Assembly: GCA_023229645.1 (NCBI GenBank)
Contig: JALNYU010000004.1
Span: 62,001-126,000 of the forward strand
DNA from: Nevskia sp.
GTDB taxonomy: Bacteria > Pseudomonadota > Gammaproteobacteria > Nevskiales > Nevskiaceae
Direction: 5' to 3'
Length of the DNA: 64,000 nt
Shown here: piece by piece, positions 1 through 8,444 of the stretch
Position numbering within the stretch: the stretch's first letter is position 1
Layout: each line of letters opens with the position of its first letter
Made by a program: the position numbers and the translations under genes
The notes under the pieces: model-generated
Told to the model about the DNA's origin: nothing
Seen by the model: only the letters and a program-made list of their open reading frames with translations
Database searches by the model: none

Positions 1-725
1 CGCCGATGATCGCGATGGGCACATTGATGCTCGCGTTTGTGCTGATCCCCATTACGCCAACCTGGGGCGTAGCGCCCGATCTTGGCATCGGCGTGTTGTT
101 TTTCTTCGCCATCGCCGGCATCGAGGTTTACGCAGTCATGCTCGGCGGCTGGTCTTCGAACAGCAAGTATTCGCTGCTCGGCGGTCTGCGTTCGGCGGCA
201 CAAATGGTGTCGTACGAAGTGTTCATGGGCATCGCCTTAATGGGCGTGGTCATGGAAACCGGCTCGTTCAGCATGAATGCGATCGTGGAGTACCAAGCCA
301 CACATCATTGGTTCATTTTGTCGCAGTTCTTCGGGTTCTGTACGTTCGCGCTGGCCGGCATCGCCACCGTGCATCGTCATCCGTTCGATCTTCCGGAAGC
401 GGAGCAAGAACTGGCGGCCGGCTATCACACCGAATATTCCGGCATGAAATTCGGCATGTTCATGGTCGCCGAATACGTTGGTGTCGTGCTGATTTCAGCG
501 CTGTTGGTCACGTTGTTCTTTGCTGGCTGGCACGGGCCGTTCTTCGCGCCGATTGTCTGGTTCGTATTGAAGACGCTGTTCTTCGTCATGCTCTTCATTC
601 TGCTGCGCGCGGCCCTGCCGCGTCCGCGCTACGACCAAGTCATGGCGGGCGGCTGGAAGTTCTGTCTGCCGCTGGCAGTCGTCAATCTGCTCGTCACCGC
701 CGCCGTTGTGCTGGCGACCGAATAA
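1..725 (+). CDS. nuoH: NADH-quinone oxidoreductase subunit H (NuoH), 3' part
   Basis: Membrane subunit of respiratory complex I that links the NADH-oxidising arm to the proton-pumping arm and forms much of the quinone pocket. The frame is open to the left window edge, so the first third of the usual ~330-350 residues is missing. Visible family features are several transmembrane helices, the conserved stretch GGLRSAAQMVSYEV, the acidic loop FDLPEAEQELAAGYHTEYSG that lines the quinone site, and the C-terminal LPRPRYDQ. The gene is followed 18 bp later by nuoI in the standard order. An internal ATG at position 6 is not the true start because conserved NuoH sequence continues through it. Confidence 0.97.
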   Translation, partial: PMIAMGTLMLAFVLIPITPTWGVAPDLGIGVLFFFAIAGIEVYAVMLGGWSSNSKYSLLGGLRSAAQMVSYEVFMGIALMGVVMETGSFSMNAIVEYQATHHWFILSQFFGFCTFALAGIATVHRHPFDLPEAEQELAAGYHTEYSGMKFGMFMVAEYVGVVLISALLVTLFFAGWHGPFFAPIVWFVLKTLFFVMLFILLRAALPRPRYDQVMAGGWKFCLPLAVVNLLVTAAVVLATE

Positions 726-743
726 GCAAGAAGGTCTCAAGAC

Positions 744-1280
744 ATGAAAGCGATTTTGAGCGGCATTTGGAGCAATCTGCGCAGTATGTGGATGGTGTTC
801 ACCCACAGCTGGCGTAAGCGCGATACCTTGATGTACCCGGAAGTGCCGATTTACGTGCCGCCGCGCTACCGTGGCCGCATTGTGCTAACGCGCGACCCTG
901 ACGGTGAAGAACGCTGCGTGGCCTGCAATCTTTGCGCGGCTGCTTGCCCCGTCGGCTGTATTTCGCTGCAGAAAGCGGAGAAGGAAGACGGCCGTTGGTA
1001 CCCGGAATTCTTCCGCATTAACTTCTCGCGCTGCATTTTCTGCGGCTATTGTGAAGAAGCATGCCCGACCAACGCGATCCAGCTAACCCCGGATTACGAA
1101 TTGGGCGAGTACCGGCGCCAGGATTTGGTCTACGAAAAAGAACATCTGCTCATTTCCGGTCCTGGTAAGTATCACGACTACAACTTCTATCGCGTGGCAG
1201 GCATGGCGATCGCGGGCAAACCGAAAGGCGCGGCTGCGAACGAAACAGCGCCGATCGACGTTAAGAGCCTGATGCCGTAA
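744..1280 (+). CDS. nuoI: NADH-quinone oxidoreductase subunit I (NuoI), 2x[4Fe-4S]
   Basis: Ferredoxin-like subunit of complex I that passes electrons through two [4Fe-4S] clusters (N6a/N6b) toward the quinone-reducing cluster. The 178-residue protein shows both cluster motifs: Cys58, 61, 64, 68 (CVACNLCAAACPVGC) and Cys97, 100, 103, 107 (CIFCGYCEEACPTNA). Length is close to that of other NuoI proteins. The start is the ATG after an AAGAAGG-like ribosome site 18 bp downstream of nuoH. It belongs to the nuo operon. Confidence 0.98.
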   Translation: MKAILSGIWSNLRSMWMVFTHSWRKRDTLMYPEVPIYVPPRYRGRIVLTRDPDGEERCVACNLCAAACPVGCISLQKAEKEDGRWYPEFFRINFSRCIFCGYCEEACPTNAIQLTPDYELGEYRRQDLVYEKEHLLISGPGKYHDYNFYRVAGMAIAGKPKGAAANETAPIDVKSLMP

Positions 1281-1311
1281 TCGGCCCCACAAGAAAACAG
1301 GACTAAAGAAC

Positions 1312-1803
1312 GTGGAACTCGCCTTTTACTTCGCCGCTGTAGCCGCCGTCGTATCGACGGTGCTTGCGGTTACCAATACCAATCCGGTGCATGCGTTGCT
1401 GTACCTGATTGTTTCGTTACTCGCCGTTGCAATGGTGTTTTTTGCAATCGGTGCACCCTTTGCCGGCATTCTTGAAGTCATCGTCTACGCTGGCGCGATC
1501 ATGGTGTTGTTCGTCTTCGTCGTCATGATGTTGAATCTCGGCAAGGCGGCGATTGATCAAGAGAAACGCTGGCTGGCGCCGAGAATCTGGATCGGCCCGA
1601 CGATCATCTCCGGCGCGCTGATGTTCGAACTGGTCAGCGTGCTGGCGCCGAATGACGGGACTCATCTGATCGGGCTGCAAACCATCGACGCCCATAGCGT
1701 CGGCGTGCTGTTGTTCGGCCCTTATCTGCTCGTTGTTGAACTGGCCTCGATGCTCCTGCTCGGCGCGCTGGTCGCCGCGTTTCATCTGGGGAGGCATGAC
1801 TAA
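1312..1803 (+). CDS. nuoJ: NADH-quinone oxidoreductase subunit J (NuoJ)
   Basis: Membrane subunit of the proton-pumping arm of complex I. The frame starts at a GTG preceded by ACAGGA; the first in-frame residues (VELAFYFAAVAAVVS) match the N terminus of NuoJ proteins, which supports this non-ATG start. Five hydrophobic segments are visible, including the conserved LYLIVSLLAVAMVFFAIGA and the YAGAIMVLFVFVVMML helix that carries the pi-bulge region in known structures. At 163 residues it is somewhat shorter than many NuoJ (165-220) but looks complete. It ends 45 bp before nuoK. Confidence 0.95.
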   Translation: MELAFYFAAVAAVVSTVLAVTNTNPVHALLYLIVSLLAVAMVFFAIGAPFAGILEVIVYAGAIMVLFVFVVMMLNLGKAAIDQEKRWLAPRIWIGPTIISGALMFELVSVLAPNDGTHLIGLQTIDAHSVGVLLFGPYLLVVELASMLLLGALVAAFHLGRHD

Positions 1804-1848
1804 TTCAGCAATGCGCCGCCCGGCGCACGGCCTGAAACCATTACTACC

Positions 1849-2199
1849 ATGACTATGATCGCACTCTCGGCCACGCTCACTGGCGCAATAGCGCCGACTA
1901 TTCCTCTGGAACATTCGCTGATCCTGTCCGGCATTTTGTTTTCGCTAGGACTGCTCGGCATTCTGGTTCGCCGCAATATCTTGTTCGTCTTGATGTCGAT
2001 CGAAATCATGATGAATGCCGCCGCCCTCGCCTTCGTTGCCTCGGGCAGTCGCTGGGGGCAAGCGGACGGCCAGATCATGTTCATTCTGATTCTGACGCTG
2101 GCCGCTTCGGAAGCCTCCGTTGGCCTCGCGCTGCTGCTGCAGTTGTATCGCCGGTTCCAGACGCTCGATACCGACGCTGCATCGGAAATGAAAGGATGA
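1849..2199 (+). CDS. nuoK: NADH-quinone oxidoreductase subunit K (NuoK)
   Basis: Small three-helix membrane subunit of complex I, homologous to MrpC and involved in proton translocation. The 116-residue product carries the family signature VLMSIEIMMNAAALAF, with the glutamate in helix 2 needed for pumping, and a second glutamate in LTLAASEASVGLALLL. Family length is ~100 residues. The N terminus could start at this ATG or at the next one two codons later (MIALSAT). A 106 bp gap to nuoL follows, the largest between nuo genes here. Confidence 0.96.
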   Translation: MTMIALSATLTGAIAPTIPLEHSLILSGILFSLGLLGILVRRNILFVLMSIEIMMNAAALAFVASGSRWGQADGQIMFILILTLAASEASVGLALLLQLYRRFQTLDTDAASEMKG

Positions 2200-2305
2200 A
2201 TCGGCCCGCGCTAGATACACGGTACGCGCGTAGGCGCTTAGCTGTGATCCCGACTAAAAACGGCTACGCCAAGAATGCCGGACACAATACTGGGGACGCT
2301 GAATA

Positions 2306-4213
2306 ATGTTTGACTTGCTCTTTCTCGTTTTCTTATCGCCCCTGATCGGCTTCGTAATTCTGGCGTTCGGGCGCGATAAGATTTCTGAAAATCTAGCCGC
2401 CGTTATCGGCGTCGGCTCGGTCGGTATTTCTGCCGTGTTAACGGCATTGATCGACATCCAATTCCTGAATAATCCACCGGCAGGCGGCGCCTACACCCAG
2501 TTGTTGTGGACTTGGATTGACGTCGGCCAGTTCACGCCAAAATTCTCGCTGCGCCTGGATGGGTTATCGCTGACGATGATGAGCGTCATCACCGGCGTCG
2601 GCTTCATGATTCATCTGTTCGCGTCTTGGTATATGCGCGGCGACGATTCCTTCGGTCGCTTCTTCTCGTACATGAACCTGTTCGTCACCAGCATGTTGTT
2701 ACTCGTGCTGGGCGATAACCTGCTGCTGCTGTATTTCGGTTGGGAAGGCGTCGGTCTGGCGAGTTATTTGTTGATCGGCTTCTGGTACAAGGATGCCGCG
2801 AATGGCGCAGCCGCTCGTAAGGCGTTCGTCGTAACGCGCGTCGGCGATACCTTTATGGCGATCGGCCTGTTTCTGTTGTTCCGCGATCTTGGCACGCTGG
2901 AAATTCAACCGCTGATGGCCGCAGCGCCCGATTACTACGCAGCCCATCCGGGCATTACGACGATTGCCCTGTTATTGCTCGGCGGCGCAGTTGGCAAGTC
3001 CGCTCAGCTGCCGTTGCAAACGTGGCTCCCGGACGCGATGGCCGGCCCAACACCAGTCTCGGCGCTCATCCACGCCGCAACGATGGTCACGGCCGGTGTT
3101 TATTTGATTGCTCGCACGCACGTGTTGTTCGAGTTATCGCCGTTCGCACTACAGATGGTCGGGCTTACCGGCGCCGTTACGCTGTTGATCGCTGGCTTTA
3201 CCGCCCTGACGCAGACCGACATTAAGCGTGTGCTCGCCTACTCGACGATGAGTCAGATCGGCTATATGTTCCTTGCGCTCGGTGCAGGCGCTTGGAGTGC
3301 TGCCATTTTCCACTTGATGACGCACGCATTCTTTAAAGCATTGCTGTTCTTGTCCTCGGGTAGCGTCATCCTCGCCTGCCACCACGAGCAAGACATGTTC
3401 CGCATGGGCGGCCTGCGCAAGCACATTCCGTTCGTATTCGCCTGCATGTTGATCGGCACGTTGGCACTAACGGCGTTGCCATTTACGTCCGGCTACTACT
3501 CGAAAGACGAAATCCTGAACGAAGCCTATTTGAACGGGCACACGACGCTATGGCTGGCTGGCATCGTCGGTGCATTCCTGACTGCCGTTTATAGCTTCCG
3601 CCTGATCTTCATCACGTTCTTCGGGCCTGAGCGCTGGCGCACGCCGGTTCACCATCATGGGCACGATGCCGGCCACCATCATGGTCTCGGCCCGAAAGAG
3701 GTGCCGCACGGTGCCCGCACGCTTGACCATCACATCCCACTCGCCGTGTTGATGGTGTTGGCGATAGTCGGCGGCTTCATCCATCCGCCACTCGCAGGTG
3801 TTTTACCGGAACCGCATCACGGCGAAGGCGGTGAACATCTGCCGGAATTGGTTGAATACCTGCCGTTGATCGTGACGTTAGTCGGCATCGCGTTGTCCTG
3901 GTTCCTGTTCTTGAAAGCGCCGTCGATTCCAAAAGCGCTTGCCAATAATCCAATCACACGGCCAATCGAGCGCTTCTGGCATTCGGCTTTTGGTTTCGAT
4001 TGGCTGTACGACAAACTGTTTGTCAAAACCTTCCTCGGCATCGTTTATCTCAATCGCAAAGATGGTTTCGACGTTGCGATCATGAGCGTCACCTCGCCGC
4101 TGAAGTATCTAAATGGTTTGTTCGCTAAAACCCAGAACGGCCAAATCCGTTGGTACGCTGCCAGCGTTGCCTGCGGCGCCGTCGTCGTCATCGCCCTGGT
4201 AGCCCTGTCATGA
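2306..4213 (+). CDS. nuoL: NADH-quinone oxidoreductase subunit L (NuoL)
   Basis: Antiporter-like proton-pumping subunit at the distal end of complex I, 635 residues with about 14-16 transmembrane helices. Conserved parts include FFSYMNLFVTSMLLLVLGDN, the channel glutamate in YFGWEGVGLASYLLIGFWY, the lysine in GKSAQLPLQTWLPDAMAGPT and the TDIKRVLAYSTMSQIG loop. An unusual histidine-rich loop (two HH/HHH clusters near residues 449-475, then another HH/EH cluster near 510) lies between helices; similar loops occur in some other NuoL, but metal binding is not established. The gene overlaps nuoM by 4 bp (ATGA), a sign of translational coupling. Confidence 0.98.
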   Translation: MFDLLFLVFLSPLIGFVILAFGRDKISENLAAVIGVGSVGISAVLTALIDIQFLNNPPAGGAYTQLLWTWIDVGQFTPKFSLRLDGLSLTMMSVITGVGFMIHLFASWYMRGDDSFGRFFSYMNLFVTSMLLLVLGDNLLLLYFGWEGVGLASYLLIGFWYKDAANGAAARKAFVVTRVGDTFMAIGLFLLFRDLGTLEIQPLMAAAPDYYAAHPGITTIALLLLGGAVGKSAQLPLQTWLPDAMAGPTPVSALIHAATMVTAGVYLIARTHVLFELSPFALQMVGLTGAVTLLIAGFTALTQTDIKRVLAYSTMSQIGYMFLALGAGAWSAAIFHLMTHAFFKALLFLSSGSVILACHHEQDMFRMGGLRKHIPFVFACMLIGTLALTALPFTSGYYSKDEILNEAYLNGHTTLWLAGIVGAFLTAVYSFRLIFITFFGPERWRTPVHHHGHDAGHHHGLGPKEVPHGARTLDHHIPLAVLMVLAIVGGFIHPPLAGVLPEPHHGEGGEHLPELVEYLPLIVTLVGIALSWFLFLKAPSIPKALANNPITRPIERFWHSAFGFDWLYDKLFVKTFLGIVYLNRKDGFDVAIMSVTSPLKYLNGLFAKTQNGQIRWYAASVACGAVVVIALVALS

Positions 4214-5760
4214 TTCTGGTCTGGTTGCTTCTCATCCCGTTTGTTGGCGGCTTTTTGTCGTGGCAGGGCGAGCGTTTCGGCCGCCGCTTCCCACGCTGGG
4301 TTGCGCTGGCGACAATGTCGCTGGTGCTGTTGTTATCACTACAGCTATGGCTGACGGGTGATTACACGCTGACCTTTCTGGGCCCGAAAGGTCGCTGGGT
4401 CGAAGAATTCAATGTGCCGTGGATTCCGAGCCTGGGTATCAATTTCCACCTCGCGCTCGATGGCCTCTCGTTACTGCTGATTGTGCTGACGGGCTTGATC
4501 GGTGTACTCGCAGTTGCCTGCTCGTGGAATGAAGTGCAGCGGAACGTCGGCTTCTTCCATCTGAACTTGTTGTGGAATCTCGGCGGCGTCATCGGCATTT
4601 TCATGGCGATGGATCTGTTCCTGTTCTTCTTCTTCTGGGAAATGATGCTGGTGCCGATGTACTTCCTGATCGCGCTGTGGGGACACAACGCACCGGGCGG
4701 GAAAGGCCGCGTTTTCGCCGCGACGAAATTCTTCATCTTCACGCAGGCCAGCGGCTTGCTGATGCTGTTGTCGATCCTCGGCTTGGTGTTTGTACACAAA
4801 GCTGCGACCGGCCGTTACAGCTTCGATTACGCCGATTTGCTGAATACGCCGATGAGCTCCGCCGTTGAATGGTGGCTGATGCTCGGCTTCTTCGTCGCGT
4901 TCGCGGTGAAGATGCCGGTGGTACCGATCCACTCTTGGCTGCCCGATGCGCATTCTCAGGCGCCAACGGCAGGTTCAGTCGATCTCGCCGGCATTCTGTT
5001 GAAGACTGCTGCCTACGGCATGCTGCGCTTCGGGATTCCGCTGTTCCCCCACGCCTCATTAGCCATTGCGCCGGTTGCGATGTGGCTCGGCGTGCTCGGT
5101 ATCATCTACGGCGCGGTACTCGCCTACTCCCAAACCGATATCAAGCGCTTCGTCGCCTATACCAGTATTTCGCACATGGGCTTCGTAATGGTCGGCATCT
5201 ATGCCGGCACGGAGCAGGCGCTGCAGGGTGTGGTTATTCAGATGCTGGCGCACGGCATTTCCGCTGGCGCGCTGTTCATCCTATGCGGTGAAATGTACGA
5301 GCGCCTGCACACCCGTGATATCCGTGAAATGGGCGGCTTGTGGTCGCGCATCCGGTATCTGCCACCCATCGCCATGTTCTTTGTCGCAGCCTCGCTCGGC
5401 CTACCCGGCCTCGGCAATTTTGTTGGTGAATTCCTGATTTTAGTCGGCACGTATAAAGTCGAACCGGTGATTGCGATCTTCTCGTCGAGCGGCTTGATCC
5501 TCGCGGCGGTTTACTCGCTTTTCCTGATGCAGAAAGCTTTCCACGGCCCTGCCAAGAGTCCTGAAAAACTCGCCGACCTCAACGGTCGTGAGCTGACGAC
5601 GATGCTCAGCCTGGTCGCAATCCTGCTGTTCCTTGGGCTCTACCCGCAACCTATCTTTGATCTGTCCCGTGCTCCGATGGCTGCCGTGCAAAAAATCTAT
5701 GGCGTCGAGAAACCCGCCAGCGCCGAAATTGCCCCGATCGTAACGGGAGAGGCGCAATGA
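4210..5760 (+). CDS. nuoM: NADH-quinone oxidoreductase subunit M (NuoM)
   Basis: Second antiporter-like subunit of complex I, 516 residues and about 14 helices. The start is the ATG inside the ATGA overlap with the nuoL stop; upstream in-frame codons (arginine-rich) belong to the overlapping nuoL and are not NuoM-like. Family marks are LFFFFWEMMLVPMYFLIALWG with the essential glutamate, KMPVVPIHSWLPDAHSQAPT with the channel lysine, and the QTDIKRFVAYTSISHMGFV loop. It ends in another ATGA overlap with nuoN, so L-M-N are translated as a coupled block. Confidence 0.97.
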   Translation: MILVWLLLIPFVGGFLSWQGERFGRRFPRWVALATMSLVLLLSLQLWLTGDYTLTFLGPKGRWVEEFNVPWIPSLGINFHLALDGLSLLLIVLTGLIGVLAVACSWNEVQRNVGFFHLNLLWNLGGVIGIFMAMDLFLFFFFWEMMLVPMYFLIALWGHNAPGGKGRVFAATKFFIFTQASGLLMLLSILGLVFVHKAATGRYSFDYADLLNTPMSSAVEWWLMLGFFVAFAVKMPVVPIHSWLPDAHSQAPTAGSVDLAGILLKTAAYGMLRFGIPLFPHASLAIAPVAMWLGVLGIIYGAVLAYSQTDIKRFVAYTSISHMGFVMVGIYAGTEQALQGVVIQMLAHGISAGALFILCGEMYERLHTRDIREMGGLWSRIRYLPPIAMFFVAASLGLPGLGNFVGEFLILVGTYKVEPVIAIFSSSGLILAAVYSLFLMQKAFHGPAKSPEKLADLNGRELTTMLSLVAILLFLGLYPQPIFDLSRAPMAAVQKIYGVEKPASAEIAPIVTGEAQ

Positions 5761-7202
5761 CCCAGTCCCAACTTCTGGCGCTGTTGCCGATCCTCTTTAC
5801 GAGCCTGACCGTCATCTTGGTCATCAGCTCGATTGCGATCAAACGGCATCATCAGTTCAATGCAACGTTCTCGGTTATCGGCCTCAACTTAGCGCTGTTG
5901 TCCTGCGGGGTTTCGTATTGGGTTGGCCCGCAGCTCGTTACGCCGCTGCTGATCGTCGATGGCTATGCCTACTTCTACATGGCCTTGGTATTAACCACGG
6001 CGCTCGCGACGGCAACGCTGTTGCACGCTTATATGGAAGGTTATAAAGGCCATAAAGAAGAGGTGTATCTGCTGCTCTCGCTCTCCGCGCTCGGAGGCCT
6101 GATCGTCGTTTGCAGCCGGCATTTCGCATCGTTCTTTATCGGCTTGGAATTGCTCTCGGTACCGCTGTACGGTCTGATTGGTTACTTGGTCAAAGAGCGC
6201 CGCTCGCTCGAAGGCAGCATGAAGTACCTGGTGCTTTCGGCGGTCGCCTCAGCGTTTATTCTGTTTGGCATGGCGCTGATCTATTCACAGCTCGGCACGC
6301 TGGGGTTCGCCGAAATCGGTGGTCGCATTGCCGGTCAAACCGGAAACGCGAGGACAGTGCTATTGCTGGGTGGTGCTATGCTGCTGATCGGCATCGGCTT
6401 TAAGCTGTCGCTCGTGCCGTTTCATATGTGGACACCCGACGTTTACGAAGGCGCGCCAGCGCCCGTTGCGGCCTATTTGGCCACGGCATCGAAAGTCTCC
6501 GTGTTCGCGGTGCTGTTGCGTTACTTCGTCGAAGCCAAGGCTTACTCTTATCCTGAATTGCTCGACGTATTGACGATTATTGCAATCCTCTCCATCGTCG
6601 TCGGCAACATCCTCGCGTTGCAGCAAGACAACATTAAGCGTCTGCTCGCGTATTCGTCGATTGCCCACTTCGGTTACCTGCTTGTCGCCTTCATTGCCGG
6701 CGGACCGCTGGCGACCGAATCGGTAGGCGTTTACTTGTTAACGTATGTCGTCACCACGCTCGCGGCATTTGGTGTCGTTACGTTGATGTCCAGCCCGTAC
6801 GGCAATCACGACGCGGACACGCTGTGGGATTATCGCGGCCTGTTCTGGCGCCGTCCGTACCTGACTGCAATTCTGACGACCTCGCTGCTGTCGCTGGCTG
6901 GTATCCCGCTAACTGCAGGCTTTATCGGCAAGTTCTACGCGGTTGCAGCGGGCGTCGAAGAGCGTCGCTGGTTATTGCTTGCGTTCTTGGTCGGTGGCAG
7001 TGCCATCGGGCTCTATTATTACTTGCGCGCTATGGTTCAGCTCTATCTGCGTGCCCCGTGGGTGCGGCGTTACTCTGCGCCGTTGGATTGGGCACAAGGA
7101 ACGGGTGGTGCCATGGTGATCGCGCTAATGGTGTTGATGCTCGTGCTCGGCATCTTCCCGGCTCCGTTTATTACGCTGATCAAAGCGGCAGGGCTGAACT
7201 AG
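5757..7202 (+). CDS. nuoN: NADH-quinone oxidoreductase subunit N (NuoN)
   Basis: Third antiporter-like membrane subunit of complex I, 481 residues. Typical features are ELLSVPLYGLIGYLVKERRS with the conserved glutamate, GFKLSLVPFHMWTPDVYEGA, and the QDNIKRLLAYSSIAHFGYLL segment. It is the last gene of the nuo operon: a strong hairpin terminator follows 20 bp after the stop, and the next gene lies on the opposite strand. Confidence 0.97.
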   Translation: MTQSQLLALLPILFTSLTVILVISSIAIKRHHQFNATFSVIGLNLALLSCGVSYWVGPQLVTPLLIVDGYAYFYMALVLTTALATATLLHAYMEGYKGHKEEVYLLLSLSALGGLIVVCSRHFASFFIGLELLSVPLYGLIGYLVKERRSLEGSMKYLVLSAVASAFILFGMALIYSQLGTLGFAEIGGRIAGQTGNARTVLLLGGAMLLIGIGFKLSLVPFHMWTPDVYEGAPAPVAAYLATASKVSVFAVLLRYFVEAKAYSYPELLDVLTIIAILSIVVGNILALQQDNIKRLLAYSSIAHFGYLLVAFIAGGPLATESVGVYLLTYVVTTLAAFGVVTLMSSPYGNHDADTLWDYRGLFWRRPYLTAILTTSLLSLAGIPLTAGFIGKFYAVAAGVEERRWLLLAFLVGGSAIGLYYYLRAMVQLYLRAPWVRRYSAPLDWAQGTGGAMVIALMVLMLVLGIFPAPFITLIKAAGLN

Positions 7203-7222
7203 CCCGTACTGACGCTAGATAC

Positions 7223-7263
7223 AAAAAAGCCCGACCGCTATTCACGAGCGGTCGGGCTTTTTT
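7223..7263. terminator. bidirectional intrinsic terminator after nuoN
   Basis: A perfect 17-bp inverted repeat (AAAAAAGCCCGACCGCT at 7223-7239, its complement at 7247-7263) around a 7-nt loop. The G+C core is followed by a run of T on either strand, so it can end the nuo operon (+) and the facing kinase transcript (-). Confidence 0.93.
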
Positions 7264-7318
7264 ATGGCCGTTTCAAATAGCGGCGGGCACCGCGCGCGAC
7301 GCCCGTTTAAGCCAATAC

Positions 7319-8260
7319 TCAGGCCAGATCGTAACGGAATTCCTTCTTAAACCGAGCGCGGAATTCCTCGGGCGTTACATAGTGATTTTGCGGGCCCGGC
7401 CGTTCGATTTTGATCGCACCGAGCAACGACGCAATGCGCCCGGTCGTTTCCCAGTCGATGCCGTTGAGCAAGCCGTAAATAATGCCGCCGCGATAAGCAT
7501 CGCCGCAGCCGGTCGGATCCGCCAACGAGTGTGCAGACGCCGTCGGAATCTCGTAGAGCTTATCCTTGGTGAAGATCTGCGAGCCCTTGCTGCCGCGCGT
7601 CACGATTAAGGCGTCAACCTGGTCAGCAATCTCTTTCAACGTCCAGCCGGTGCGATCCATCAGCATTTCCGACTCGTAATCGTTCACCGCGACATAGGTC
7701 GCTTTCTCGATGAAGTCCTTTAATTCTTCACCTGCGAACATCGGCAAACCCTGCCCTGGGTCGAAAATAAACGGCAGCCCGGCTTCTGCAAACTGTGTTG
7801 CGTGCAACAGCATCGCATCACGTCCATCCGGCGATAGCGCGCCGATTTTGACTCCGGCTTTGATCGCAGAAGCGATGTCTTGCGTATGGGCGAAGCTCAT
7901 CGCTCCCGGATGGAACGCAGTGATTTGGTTGTCGTCCAAATCGGTCGTGATATACGCCTGCGCCGTATAGGCTTCGAGGATCGTCTTAACGTAGGTACGG
8001 GAAATCTGATTTTGATCCAGCCAATCCGCGTACGACGAAAAGTCCTTGCCCACCGTCGCCATCGGCAGCGGTTCGCCGCCCAGCATTTTTAGGTTGTAGG
8101 CAATATTGCCTGCCGTACCGCCGAACTCGCGGCGCAACTCCGGCACCAGGAATGCGACGTTAAGAATATGAACTTTATCCGGCAGGATTTCATTTTTAAA
8201 CTGCCCACTGAAAACCATGATGGTGTCGTAGGCCAGGGAGCCGCAGATCAATGCTGACAT
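7319..8260 (-). CDS. PfkB-family carbohydrate/nucleoside kinase (adenosine kinase-like)
   Basis: Predicted cytosolic ATP-dependent kinase of the ribokinase/PfkB family; the close bacterial relatives are annotated as carbohydrate or adenosine kinases, and the substrate cannot be fixed from sequence. The 313-residue product starts MSALICGSLAYDTIM; 15 further in-frame codons upstream lack family similarity, so the ATG at 8260 was chosen. The first PfkB signature is seen in EFGGTAGNIAYNLKMLGG and the second, with the catalytic base Asp254, in DPTGCGDAYRGGIIYGLL (Cys in place of the usual Ala in the GAGD anion hole). It lies 184 bp downstream of gcvPB and beyond a likely terminator, so it may have its own promoter. 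Confidence 0.85.
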   Translation of the reverse strand: MSALICGSLAYDTIMVFSGQFKNEILPDKVHILNVAFLVPELRREFGGTAGNIAYNLKMLGGEPLPMATVGKDFSSYADWLDQNQISRTYVKTILEAYTAQAYITTDLDDNQITAFHPGAMSFAHTQDIASAIKAGVKIGALSPDGRDAMLLHATQFAEAGLPFIFDPGQGLPMFAGEELKDFIEKATYVAVNDYESEMLMDRTGWTLKEIADQVDALIVTRGSKGSQIFTKDKLYEIPTASAHSLADPTGCGDAYRGGIIYGLLNGIDWETTGRIASLLGAIKIERPGPQNHYVTPEEFRARFKKEFRYDLA

Positions 8261-8370
8261 TTTCGTCGTTGGTGAGTGAGTGGCATGGATGATGATTCGA
8301 CACACGGCGCAGCATCTAGATCAACCGATCCAGACCGTACGCCGCGGGGACAATAGCGTAACGCAGCGCA

Positions 8371-8404
8371 ACAAAACAGGCGGGTCACTTTTCGTTAACC
8401 CGCC
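8371..8404 (-). terminator. intrinsic terminator after gcvPB
   Basis: On the minus strand GGCGGGT and ACCCGCC pair (7 bp; 8398-8404 with 8379-8385) around a 12-nt loop and are followed by TGTTTTGT. The position fits the end of the glycine cleavage operon, 40 bp past the gcvPB stop. Confidence 0.65.
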
Positions 8405-8444
8405 GCAGCGTCAATTGGCCGTTATGCCGTGATTTAGGGTGATT

